Source of the DNA: an uncultured Prevotellaceae bacterium
GTDB taxonomy: Bacteria > Bacteroidota > Bacteroidia > Bacteroidales > Bacteroidaceae
Direction of reading: 5' to 3'
Assembly (NCBI GenBank): GCA_947167515.1
Contig: CAMVIM010000012.1
Location: 36,733-100,732 of the forward strand
Length of the DNA: 64,000 nt
The notes under the pieces are model-generated. The model saw only the letters and a program-made list of their open reading frames with translations, did no database searches and was not told the origin of the DNA. Positions 36,233-44,292 of this stretch are shown here, in pieces. Numbering within the stretch: position 1 is the stretch's first letter; each line of letters begins with the position of its first letter. The position numbers were made by a program, and so were the translations under genes.

Positions 36233-36946
36233 ATGATGAGAAACAAACTGTTATTGATGGTCGCCATGCTGTCCATGGGCAGTATGGGTTGTGTGCAAGC
36301 ACAAAGCGACGTGGAAGCCCACCTTACGGGCGATGTAGTGAGCAGCTATATTTGGCGTGGTCTCGATTTGGGACATGTATCGTTACAACCCGAAATGTCT
36401 GTGGGCTGGAAGGGATTAAGCCTGTCAGCTTGGGGTAGCGTAGGTCTGACCAACCACGAGGATGACTTTCGCGAGTTGGATTTGACGCTGTCGTATGAGA
36501 CGGGCGGCCTGTCGCTCGGTGTTATTGACTACTGGACAGACGAGAACGACGAGCGTTACTTCTATTACAAGAAGGAAGGAACGGGTCATTCTTTCGAGGG
36601 ATTCATCGGATACGACTTTGGTCCCGTGAGTGCTTCGTGGCAGACCATCTTTGCCGGCACGGATTATCAGGAAGAGGATGGCAAACGCTCCTACAGTTCC
36701 TACTTTGAAGTGGCGGCTCCTTTCCGTTTGGCCACCTGCGATTGGGATGCAGCGGTGGGATTGGTGCCCTGGAAGTCCGACTACTACGAAGTCAGCCGCT
36801 TCAGCGTCACCAACCTGTCCTTGCGCGCCACGAAGTCCATCCAGATTTCCAAATCGTTCGAACTGCCCTTGTTCGGACAGCTCATAGCCAATCCTGCCAG
36901 TCAGAACTTCTATTTTGTGTTTGGCTTCACTTTGAAAGCCCTGTAG
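36233..36946 (+). CDS. Outer-membrane porin-like protein, paralogue of 61661-62365
   Basis: 237 residues with a signal peptide (MMRNKLLLMVAMLSMGSMG, ending VQAQS) and about ten short amphipathic beta strands, ending FYFVFGFTLKAL as an outer-membrane barrel should. It shares many blocks with the protein encoded after amtB: YIWRGLDLG, WKGLSLSAWGSVGLT, GYDFGPVS, AAPFRLATCDW and VTNLSLRATKSIQI. The opening resembles the TorF/Gcw_chp porin-like family. Transported solute unknown. The 3' end overlaps the convergent GH2 gene by 20 bases, and it has its own promoter. Confidence 0.75.
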   Translation: MMRNKLLLMVAMLSMGSMGCVQAQSDVEAHLTGDVVSSYIWRGLDLGHVSLQPEMSVGWKGLSLSAWGSVGLTNHEDDFRELDLTLSYETGGLSLGVIDYWTDENDERYFYYKKEGTGHSFEGFIGYDFGPVSASWQTIFAGTDYQEEDGKRSYSSYFEVAAPFRLATCDWDAAVGLVPWKSDYYEVSRFSVTNLSLRATKSIQISKSFELPLFGQLIANPASQNFYFVFGFTLKAL

Positions 36947-39410
36947 TCTTCAGCGAGAGCTTCACCCCTTTCAGCGTGGGAGAAGTGACAGTGACATTCA
37001 CCTTTCCAGCCTTGCGGGTGGAGCGGAGGATGCACTGCATGTAACCCGTCTGCATCTTCTTGGTCTTCACGTCCAGGAAGAGGTCGTTGGTGTAGTGGTC
37101 AGCATTGTCGAGAGCGACGAAAGTGGCGGCACCATCAACGGTTACGCTGAGTTCGTCGGTAGCGTTGGGAACGATGCGGCCTTTTGCATCGACAGCATAG
37201 ATATTGAGGTATTTGAGCGTCATGCCATCAGCAGGCCAACTCACACCCTTCCCGACTCCATTGAGGCAGTTGGGCAGTTCTTCCTCCACCACTTTCAGAG
37301 CCACAGCCTTGCCACTCGTCTCCATCTCATGGCGAGCCACTTCCCTGCCAGCAGTGCGAGCTATGGCGACGAGTTTACCACCCTTTCCGTAGTCAATGCC
37401 CGACCACAGGATGACGTTGCGCTTGGCGATGTCAGTGGTGTCGTTCTTCTGGATGCCCAACGACTGACCGTTATAGATGAGTTCCACTTCATCGGCATTG
37501 GTGTAGGTGAACACGTTGGGATGCGACCCCTCCTTCTGATTCCAGTTCTCGTTAATCTTCTGCAAGCCCACCTGAATGTCGTTCCACTCCATGCTCTCGC
37601 CCTTTCCGTCCAGCACACCGATGCGCACGACTGGCTCATTGGGTTGGATGCACGACTTGATGAGATAAGCCTGCGGATAAGGCTGCATGGTGTGGTTGAA
37701 GAAAGAGTAGTTCCAGCCTTTCTTGGGCCATCCGCTCGACTCTCCCCAGTACTCGATGGCTCCCCACCAGCAGAGACCCACACCGCGCTGCTGGTTCATG
37801 CCGTAGAAGGGTTGCTGCATCTGGATGGTCACCGCCTCGCTCTGGAAGAGGATGAGGTGTGGCGCATGCTCATAGTAGCCATGATAGGCATCCCACTGAT
37901 AGTTGAAGGAAGCCACCTCGGTCACACACGCCAACTCTGGCGGCACGAGGTAGGTCTTGAAGTCGGGAGTGCCTCGCTGCGCACCAGCACGGGCAGGGAA
38001 CATCGCCACGGTGGTGGGACGGGTCTTGTCGTATCGCTTCACCAGCTGGTCGAAGATGCGATAGGTCGTGATGCCCCAGTCGTTGGTCTGATAGCCGCTC
38101 CAGTCAGAACGTGTCTGGAGTTCGTTGCCGAGGCTCCAGAGGATGACGGACGGGTGGTTGCGGTCGCGTGTAATCATCTCGGTGAGCAGTTCGGGCCATA
38201 TCTGCATGAAAGGCTTTCGACCGCCCCAATAGTCCTTGTCCGACCACTTGTCGATGAGTTCGTCCACCACCAGCATGCCCACTTCGTCAGCCACTCGGTA
38301 GAGGTCTTCCGAATAGGGATTGTGCGAACAGCGGATGGCATTGTAGCCAAAGGCTTTCAGAGTGCGGAGCTGACGCTCGATGGCGCTGGGAAATGCTGCC
38401 ACACCCAATGCGCCAAGGTCGTGGTGGTTGGCAATGCCCGCAAGGAACACCTTCTTGCCATTGAGCTTGAAGCCAAAGTCGGAACCATACTCGAGGGTGC
38501 GGAAGCCGAATCGGTCAGCCAGCGAATCAATCACCACGCCATCCTCGGTGAGCACAGCCTCGACGGTGTAGAGATGAGGGTGTTCCAAGTCCCACAAGGT
38601 CGGATTAGGCACCGTCATCGCTGGCAGGAGCACCTCGGTGTTGTTCTGGATGGTGTGGTCGGGCATGCCCTTTTCTGCCGAAGCAATGACCTTGCCAGCA
38701 GCATCTTTCACACACGCCTTTATACTAATATTGTGTTTCTGCCAACCCACCACCTGCACCTGCACGTTCACCTTGTCGCCCTCGGTGGTCACATAGAGTC
38801 CATGCCTTGCCATGCGCGTGGGATTGGTCGCCTTGAGCCACACGTTGCGGAAGATGCCGCCACCAGTGTACCACCGGCTGCCGTTCACTTTCCCAGTGTT
38901 GGAATAGACCGCCACCACATTCTCGCCGCCCCATCGGACAGCCCTCGTGATGTCAGCCTCAAAGCCCGTGTAGCCATACTCGTTGCTCGCCACCTTCTTG
39001 CCGTTCACATACACATCGCTCACATACATCACGCCCTCGAAGTCCAGCACGATGCGCCTGCCCTTCAGTTCGGCAGGCACGGCGAAGGTCTTCCTGTACC
39101 ATCCCTCACACATCTGCTTGAAGCCCCGTCCCTTGTCGGCATTCTCGTCCCACGGCTGCTCAAACTGATAGTCGTGCGGCAAGTCGATCCGCCGCCAGCC
39201 GCTATCGTCAAAGTCGGCACGTTCAGCCCCCTGAGGATTGCCCAGTTGGAACTTCCAGTCGAAGTTAAACAATTCTTTCTGATAGGCTCTCCACTCGCTC
39301 AGCGGAGCATTGGCAGCCACCTTACTCTCCTGCTTCTCCACATACTGAGCAGAAGCCGAAACGGCACAGAGCCAAAGCGTCAATAAAGGTACAAAAAATC
39401 TTTTCATCAT
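36927..39410 (-). CDS. Secreted glycoside hydrolase family 2 (beta-galactosidase-like)
   Basis: An exported exo-glycosidase of 827 residues with a signal peptide ending AVSASAQ. Order: sugar-binding jelly roll (about 45-210; FDDSGWRRIDLPHDYQFEQP, GGIFRNVWL), Ig-like domain (about 215-310), TIM barrel (about 320-610) and C-terminal beta domains. The acid/base is Glu430 in WSLGNELQ; Glu525 in LFQSEAV is the likely nucleophile. The FGFRTLEY and RCSHNPYSEDLYRVADEVG motifs are standard GH2. It could be a beta-galactosidase, beta-glucuronidase or a relative; no transport or SusCD genes are adjacent to narrow the substrate. The start may be the second Met (39407). Confidence 0.9.
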   Translation of the reverse strand: MMKRFFVPLLTLWLCAVSASAQYVEKQESKVAANAPLSEWRAYQKELFNFDWKFQLGNPQGAERADFDDSGWRRIDLPHDYQFEQPWDENADKGRGFKQMCEGWYRKTFAVPAELKGRRIVLDFEGVMYVSDVYVNGKKVASNEYGYTGFEADITRAVRWGGENVVAVYSNTGKVNGSRWYTGGGIFRNVWLKATNPTRMARHGLYVTTEGDKVNVQVQVVGWQKHNISIKACVKDAAGKVIASAEKGMPDHTIQNNTEVLLPAMTVPNPTLWDLEHPHLYTVEAVLTEDGVVIDSLADRFGFRTLEYGSDFGFKLNGKKVFLAGIANHHDLGALGVAAFPSAIERQLRTLKAFGYNAIRCSHNPYSEDLYRVADEVGMLVVDELIDKWSDKDYWGGRKPFMQIWPELLTEMITRDRNHPSVILWSLGNELQTRSDWSGYQTNDWGITTYRIFDQLVKRYDKTRPTTVAMFPARAGAQRGTPDFKTYLVPPELACVTEVASFNYQWDAYHGYYEHAPHLILFQSEAVTIQMQQPFYGMNQQRGVGLCWWGAIEYWGESSGWPKKGWNYSFFNHTMQPYPQAYLIKSCIQPNEPVVRIGVLDGKGESMEWNDIQVGLQKINENWNQKEGSHPNVFTYTNADEVELIYNGQSLGIQKNDTTDIAKRNVILWSGIDYGKGGKLVAIARTAGREVARHEMETSGKAVALKVVEEELPNCLNGVGKGVSWPADGMTLKYLNIYAVDAKGRIVPNATDELSVTVDGAATFVALDNADHYTNDLFLDVKTKKMQTGYMQCILRSTRKAGKVNVTVTSPTLKGVKLSLKTTGLSK

Positions 39411-39435
39411 AAATAGGTTATGTGTCTTGTGCCTG

Positions 39436-39467
39436 CAAAATTACGACATTCCTTTCTTGTAACCAAA
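39436..39467 (-). promoter_or_regulatory. Promoter of the GH2 gene
   Basis: Minus strand TTTG (39464-39467), 20-base spacer, TAATTTTG (39436-39443), ending 26 bases before the start codon. Confidence 0.75.
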
Positions 39468-39482
39468 ATGTAACAAGCTTTT

Positions 39483-39514
39483 TTTGTTCCATCACGAGTC
39501 ATTTCGTAACTTTG
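39483..39514 (+). promoter_or_regulatory. Promoter of the Na/Pi transporter fusion gene
   Basis: TTTG (39483-39486), 20-base spacer, TAACTTTG (39507-39514). The expected leader before the ATG at 39540 is only about 20 nt. No Pho-box-like direct repeat is evident in the 129-base divergent region. Confidence 0.75.
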
Positions 39515-39539
39515 CCCATGAAAACAGACATCCGATTTT

Positions 39540-41525
39540 ATGACATTCGCTATTGCATTCAAACTTCTCGGCTCACTGGCATTGCTCATCTACGGCATGA
39601 AGATGATGAGCGAAGCCCTGCAAAAGATGGCAGGCTCACAACTGCGCCACATCTTGGCAAAAATGACCACCAACCGCCTGATGGGTATGCTCACAGGCAC
39701 TCTCGTCACCTGCGCCGTGCAGTCATCGTCGGCCACCACCGTGATGACCGTCTCCTTTGTCTCGGCAGGACTGCTGACACTGGCACAAGCCATCTCGGTC
39801 ATCATGGGAGCCAACATCGGCACCACCCTAACAGCATGGATCATGTCGTTAGGCTACAACGTCGATTTGACCAACGTGGTCTTTCCCTCGTTCCTGTTGG
39901 GCATGGTGCTCATCTACAAGAAACGCCACCGCTACGTGGGCGACTTCCTCTTCGGCACCGCCTTCATGTTCCTCTCGCTCGTCATGCTAAGCGCATCAGG
40001 AAAGGAGATGGATCTCGAACACAACGAGGCTGTGATAGCCTTTTTCGCCTCGTTCGACACATCAAGTCACCTCACCATTCTCGCCTTCCTCGCCATCGGC
40101 ACACTCATCACCTGCATCGTACAGTCGTCGGCAGCCGTCATGGCCATCACCATCCTCCTCTGCTCCACAGGAGTGCTGCCCATCTATCTGGGCATCGCGC
40201 TGGTGATGGGCGAAAACATCGGCACCACCGCCACCGCCAACCTTGTGGCTCTCGGAGCCAACACACAAGCTCGCCGAGCCGCCATGGCACACCTGCTCTT
40301 CAACGTGTTCGGAGTGATATGGGTGCTTGCCATCTTCTATCCGTTTGTCAACACCGTGTGCCACTTGGTGGGCTATGAACCAGCCGCCAGCGGACAGACG
40401 GAGCGATTGCCCGTAGTGCTGGCCATGTTCCACACCTGCTTCAACATCATCAATACCGCCATCCTCATCTGGTTCATTCCGCAGATGGAACGCCTCACCT
40501 GCCTCATCATCCGTCCCAAGCAACAAGCGGCAGACGGCATCGTGCGCCTGCAATTCATCGAAGGCGGCCTCATGGCCACACCCGAAATATCCGTGCTGCA
40601 AGCACAAAAGGAAATCACCCACTTTGCCGAACGCATGCAACGGATGTTCGGCATGGTGACAAGCCTGCTCGACGAGAAAAACCGCAAGGAGTTCGACCGT
40701 CAGTTCGGACGCATCGAGAAATATGAGAGCATTGCCGACAACATGGAATTGGAGATTGCGCTCTATCTGGAAAAAGTCAGCAACGACCATCTGTCAGATG
40801 ACACCAAGGGGAAGATTCGTTCCATGCTCCGCCAAATCAGCGAACTGGAAAGCATTGGCGATGCCTGCTTCAACGCAGCCCGCACCCTGCAACGAAAGCA
40901 CGAGAGTCGCGAGGACTTCACACCAGAGCAGTACGTCCACCTGCACGAGATGCTGCGGCTGGTGAACGAAAGCATTGCCCAAATGATTGTCGTGGTGGGT
41001 GGCAGAAAAGAGAATCAGACCATCGACCTCTCCGAAGAGGTGGAACGCGACATCAACACCCTCCGCGACCAACTGAAAGCACAAAACAGCCAAGACGTGA
41101 ACGCCCATCTTTACTCTTATCAGATGGGCACACTCTACATCGACATCGTCAGCAGTTGCGAGAGACTCGCCGACTATGTGATGAACGTGGTGGAAGCCAG
41201 GCTCGGCAAACCAACTCTCCGCTACCAAGGACTGGTCATGAACATAGAAAAGAAGACCGTCACGGCTAATGGCGAAAGCGTCGCCCTCACACGCACCGAA
41301 TTTGACCTTCTGCAACTCTTCCTCTCCCATCAAGGCCAAGTACTCTCGCGCCAAGAACTGATGGACACCGTTTGGCACAATGTCGTCGTGACCGACCGCA
41401 CCGTAGATGTCAACATCACCCGCCTTCGCAAAAAACTCGGCCCCTATGCCGCCAACCTCGTCAGCCGCCAAGGGTTCGGCTACCTCTTCACTTCATCAGA
41501 TACTTCTCTCCCGTTTCCTGAATGA
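39540..41525 (+). CDS. Na/Pi cotransporter-PhoU-winged-helix fusion protein
   Basis: 661 residues in three parts. Residues about 1-320: a Na+/phosphate cotransporter-II type membrane domain with the two signature repeats QSSSATTVMTV (61-71) and QSSAAVMAIT (195-204) and about eight helices. Residues about 350-550: a PhoU-like helical region (SIADNMELEIALYLEKVSND; LESIGDACFNAARTL). Residues about 562-651: a complete OmpR/PhoB-type winged helix, with TRTEFDLLQLFLSHQGQVLS, the recognition helix TVDVNITRLRKKLG (621-634) and the wing VSRQGFGYLF. The first two parts are a common architecture; the DNA-binding end is not. The orientation places it in the cytoplasm, so the protein may be a phosphate transceptor acting directly on DNA. 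Reading frame is continuous, without a second start or gap. Confidence 0.88.
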   Translation: MTFAIAFKLLGSLALLIYGMKMMSEALQKMAGSQLRHILAKMTTNRLMGMLTGTLVTCAVQSSSATTVMTVSFVSAGLLTLAQAISVIMGANIGTTLTAWIMSLGYNVDLTNVVFPSFLLGMVLIYKKRHRYVGDFLFGTAFMFLSLVMLSASGKEMDLEHNEAVIAFFASFDTSSHLTILAFLAIGTLITCIVQSSAAVMAITILLCSTGVLPIYLGIALVMGENIGTTATANLVALGANTQARRAAMAHLLFNVFGVIWVLAIFYPFVNTVCHLVGYEPAASGQTERLPVVLAMFHTCFNIINTAILIWFIPQMERLTCLIIRPKQQAADGIVRLQFIEGGLMATPEISVLQAQKEITHFAERMQRMFGMVTSLLDEKNRKEFDRQFGRIEKYESIADNMELEIALYLEKVSNDHLSDDTKGKIRSMLRQISELESIGDACFNAARTLQRKHESREDFTPEQYVHLHEMLRLVNESIAQMIVVVGGRKENQTIDLSEEVERDINTLRDQLKAQNSQDVNAHLYSYQMGTLYIDIVSSCERLADYVMNVVEARLGKPTLRYQGLVMNIEKKTVTANGESVALTRTEFDLLQLFLSHQGQVLSRQELMDTVWHNVVVTDRTVDVNITRLRKKLGPYAANLVSRQGFGYLFTSSDTSLPFPE

Positions 41526-43161
41526 TTCTCTTGCGGAAGGATTCGGGATAGCCTGGGCGTGTGGGGGGCTGCGCAAGACCATGCTCAGTCTTCTTGAAGC
41601 CTGTGAGCAGGGGATCGTTTTCCTCCACTTTCTTGGTGGCCATGTCGAGGTGCTTCACCATCAGATACTCGAACAGGTGCTGCCATGCGGCCATCATCAT
41701 GTTGGAACGGATGAGGGCTGCCTCGGTGAGATACTTGACGGTGGCTGTTTCGCCTTGTTCCTTGAGCAGCTGGAGGGGGTATTCCTCCATTCCCTTGTCG
41801 TCCGCATCCACGCCTGCTTCCATCTGCTCGCGCTGCTTCAGCACGTCGGGGAACATCTTCTCATAGTAGGGATAGACGATGTTGCTCACGGCGTTCTGCA
41901 CCCAGAAGGCGCTCTCCCACGAGAAGTGGACATCGTCCTGCTCGCCGTCGATGCGGCGGAAACACTTGGGCATCTCGCTGATGCAGCAGTGGAGCGGCAC
42001 GAAGGGTGCCATGTTGGGGTCGTCGTTGGTCACCCACACCACACCACCAATGTCATCGGGATACTGCGAACGCATCTGGCCGACAAAACAAAAAGCCGTC
42101 TGCTGAGTCGATACAGGACGCTCGTTGAAGTATTTCTTACCCTCGCTCTCCCACTCCAGCGGCGTAGGGCGATAAGGCATATTGTAGGCACCAGCACCCA
42201 CCTCGTTGCAGATGTCGAAGGGAGTGCCCTCATAGTGGTCGCGCATGGCATTCATCACATCCTTCAGCTTCAGTTTGCGGCTGGGCTTCACATAGAGCGG
42301 CATCTCCCCCTTCAAGTCATTTCCCTTCGCATACTCCACATACCTGTCCATGCCTGTGCAGAAACGGTTGAAGATGCTCCACACGCGCGTCTCGCAAAAG
42401 CGCACGGCACCAAAATCGTTCGGAGCATAGGCCTCGCGGAAAGAGAACTCGCTGTCCTTGCCCTTGAAGTACCCCTTCTTCCGTGCAAAGTCGATGACAT
42501 CCTTCGAGCACAGCACCTGATTCTTGCCATATTGGTTCAGACGGGTGATGCGGCTCTGGTTGGCATGTGCCGACACACAGTCGTCGGGGATGCGCACAGC
42601 CACCCACACGGCACCCTTCTCGCCAGCACCCTTGCCAATCATCTCCAGAATCCACGCCTCGTTCTTGTCGCACACCGAGAAACTCTCCCCCTCCGAGCAG
42701 TAGCCGTAAGTATCCACCAGCGAGGTCATGATGCCGATGGCATCGCGAGCGGAAGTGGAGCGTTCCAACGCCATGTAAATCAGCGAACCATAGTCGATGA
42801 GCCCTTCCGTCTTCCAGAGTTCCTCCCGACCGCCAAACGTGGTCTCCGCAATACTCACCTGATTCTCGTTCATCTGACCCACCACCGTGTAGGTACGTTC
42901 AGCCTGCGGAATCTCGCCCAGATATTTATTCGTGTCCCAGTCATACACCTTGCGCATTTCGCCCTTGGCATGCCTGCCACCCACATGATGATAGATGCTG
43001 CCAAACATGCCGTATGAGTCGGCATTATAAGTCACCAGCACACTTCCGTCAGCACTGGCACCTTTGCCAACAATGATGCTGGTGCAAGCCCATGCTGGCA
43101 TAGCTAGGGCTAAAACATATAGTATAAATAAACAAACTCTTCTGATCATAGAATCTTTCAT
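41488..43161 (-). CDS. C69-family dipeptidase, secreted
   Basis: 557 residues of the Ntn-hydrolase family C69 (PepD type), which cleave dipeptides. The signal sequence ends ALAMPAWA just before Cys26, so export would expose the catalytic N-terminal Cys (ACTSIIVGKGASADGSV), as expected. Further family motifs are VSIAETTFGGREEL, DIGGVVWV and SAFWVQNAVSN. Length and pattern match Bacteroidetes members. The start could also be Met5. The 3' end overlaps the convergent Na/Pi fusion gene by 38 bases, an unusually long tail overlap, so the final residues of both proteins are mutually constrained. Confidence 0.9.
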   Translation of the reverse strand: MKDSMIRRVCLFILYVLALAMPAWACTSIIVGKGASADGSVLVTYNADSYGMFGSIYHHVGGRHAKGEMRKVYDWDTNKYLGEIPQAERTYTVVGQMNENQVSIAETTFGGREELWKTEGLIDYGSLIYMALERSTSARDAIGIMTSLVDTYGYCSEGESFSVCDKNEAWILEMIGKGAGEKGAVWVAVRIPDDCVSAHANQSRITRLNQYGKNQVLCSKDVIDFARKKGYFKGKDSEFSFREAYAPNDFGAVRFCETRVWSIFNRFCTGMDRYVEYAKGNDLKGEMPLYVKPSRKLKLKDVMNAMRDHYEGTPFDICNEVGAGAYNMPYRPTPLEWESEGKKYFNERPVSTQQTAFCFVGQMRSQYPDDIGGVVWVTNDDPNMAPFVPLHCCISEMPKCFRRIDGEQDDVHFSWESAFWVQNAVSNIVYPYYEKMFPDVLKQREQMEAGVDADDKGMEEYPLQLLKEQGETATVKYLTEAALIRSNMMMAAWQHLFEYLMVKHLDMATKKVEENDPLLTGFKKTEHGLAQPPTRPGYPESFRKRIIQETGEKYLMK

Positions 43162-43172
43162 TTTTTACGATA

Positions 43173-43180
43173 CAAAGGTA
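43173..43180 (-). promoter_or_regulatory. -7 box of the C69 peptidase gene
   Basis: TACCTTTG on the minus strand, 12 bases before the start codon; a very short leader is expected. Confidence 0.55.
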
Positions 43181-43265
43181 AGCATTTTTATTGGCATATC
43201 ATTCTTTATTCCCATAAAATCACATTTTTTCTCTCTTTCATATTTTTCTTTTTCATAAAAACCCT

Positions 43266-43273
43266 TAAATTTG
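43266..43273 (+). promoter_or_regulatory. -7 box and long leader of the lipoprotein gene
   Basis: TAAATTTG lies in the 355-base gap 43162-43516. It implies a leader of about 240 nt before the lipoprotein frame, long for this genome. The leader contains an AGGAGGAAGGAGG stretch (43318-43330) and a 23-codon ORF. Confidence 0.5.
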
Positions 43274-43337
43274 CAACCGTCTTCATCCAACTGAAGCCTC
43301 ATGTATCATGAGCAGATAGGAGGAAGGAGGCACATAT

Positions 43338-43409
43338 ATGTTAAGGTGTCTATCAGGCGCTTGGAACTTAGACTTCTCAAATCCACGAGAAGGAGGAACA
43401 AGCAACTGA
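43338..43409 (+). CDS. Possible 23-codon upstream ORF
   Basis: ATG at 43338, stop at 43407-43409 (starts MLRCLSGAWNLDF). It is preceded at 8-20 bases by AGGAGGAAGGAGG, an exceptionally strong Shine-Dalgarno-like stretch for a genome where these are rare. It lies in the long leader of the lipoprotein gene. It may be a regulatory upstream ORF, a leftover of another gene or chance. Confidence 0.3.
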   Translation: MLRCLSGAWNLDFSNPREGGTSN

Positions 43410-43516
43410 TATAGCAACCCACACTTTTTCGTATCATGTAGTTTATAACATCAAAAATCATCCGTCTGCGCGTTCTGGGGAAGCTGGCAAGGACACAAAA
43501 ATCTTTTACATTAACA

Positions 43517-43948
43517 ATAAAAACCTTCAACTGGAAGAACGGATGGAGCCTTTTTTCCATCCTGATGTTGGCTCTGGCCAGCATGACCTTCATCGCCTGC
43601 AGCAACGATGATGACGACAACGGAAACAAAGACGGCGAGAGGAACACACTCGTCGGCACATGGAGAATCGACAATGAAGCAAGCGAGGGAGGCACCAATG
43701 GCACATGGTTTATCTTTAACTCCAACGGCAAGGGCTTTGAGGAAGACCGCTATCCAGGCGAGACTGATCGTTGGCCTATCACATGGTCATACAATGCCAG
43801 CAAAAAGACACTCACTATAGTAGACGTGGAAGACCCCAGCGACACCGAGACCGATGTATACACCGTGGTATCGTTATCTGACAAAAAAATGGTTCTCCGC
43901 ATCGATGATGAGGATTATCCTTTTGTAAAAGTAGAGGACATAAGGTAA
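43517..43948 (+). CDS. Lipocalin-like lipoprotein with ATA in the start position
   Basis: A 143-codon frame encoding a typical small Bacteroidetes lipoprotein: a basic start (KTFNWKNGWS), a hydrophobic core, the lipobox TFIAC, then an acidic spacer (SNDDDDNGN) that is common at the surface-export position, and a beta-rich domain (LVGTWRIDNEASEGG) like lipocalin-type proteins. The codon where Met is expected (43517-43519) is ATA. The first ATG in frame (43565) would leave only MLALASMTFIAC, too short and uncharged for export. There is no ATG, GTG or TTG in frame between the stop at 43439 and 43565. So either a rare AUA start is used or a point mutation has weakened the gene. Confidence 0.6.
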   Translation: MKTFNWKNGWSLFSILMLALASMTFIACSNDDDDNGNKDGERNTLVGTWRIDNEASEGGTNGTWFIFNSNGKGFEEDRYPGETDRWPITWSYNASKKTLTIVDVEDPSDTETDVYTVVSLSDKKMVLRIDDEDYPFVKVEDIR

Positions 43949-43999
43949 CCTTTATAACATAGGATAAAGCCTAAACATTAACAGAACAGCTAATACATA

Positions 44000-44046
44000 A
44001 AGTCCCCTTACCCAAAACGGTGAATCTGTTTGGGTAAGGGGCTTTA
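44000..44046 (+). terminator. Strong terminator after the lipoprotein
   Basis: AAGTCCCCTTACCCAAA (44000-44016) pairs with TTTGGGTAAGGGGCTTT (44029-44045), a near-perfect stem. The rest of the 344-base gap (44047-44206) is AT-rich and shows nothing further until the gltB promoter. Confidence 0.85.
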
Positions 44047-44206
44047 CTGTTTCAAACAATCTTTTATAGGCATGTATCTACTTCATCTGAATCAATCTGC
44101 AATGCGATAAGAATAATATCCTTTTGAAAGCACTCTATAATATTTTGTAGATTTTTTCTTTGATTTTATAAATTTTTATTTCAATTTGAAATTATTTTAC
44201 AAATTA

Positions 44207-44239
44207 TTGTGATAAAAAGAAATATTATTCTTACCTTTG
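44207..44239 (+). promoter_or_regulatory. gltB promoter
   Basis: TTG (44207-44209), 22-base spacer, TACCTTTG (44232-44239); leader about 50 nt, with no room for an attenuator like the one before glnK. Confidence 0.6.
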
Positions 44240-44292
44240 CCGCCGAAATCACAAACACGAGTAACTGAATACATTATATAACACGAATAATT

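Noticed and set aside
37095..39386. A 763-codon open frame on the plus strand opposite the GH2 gene
   Set aside because: It mirrors the codon bias of a well-supported glycoside hydrolase on the other strand, has His/Val-rich composition and no recognisable motif or start context.
41407..43017. A 536-codon plus-strand frame opposite the C69 peptidase
   Set aside because: Shadow of a gene with complete catalytic motifs; its start lies inside the transporter fusion gene in another frame.
43306..43731. A 141-codon minus-strand ORF across the lipoprotein leader
   Set aside because: It runs antisense through the lipoprotein coding region, lacks promoter and domain features, and its composition follows the opposite strand.
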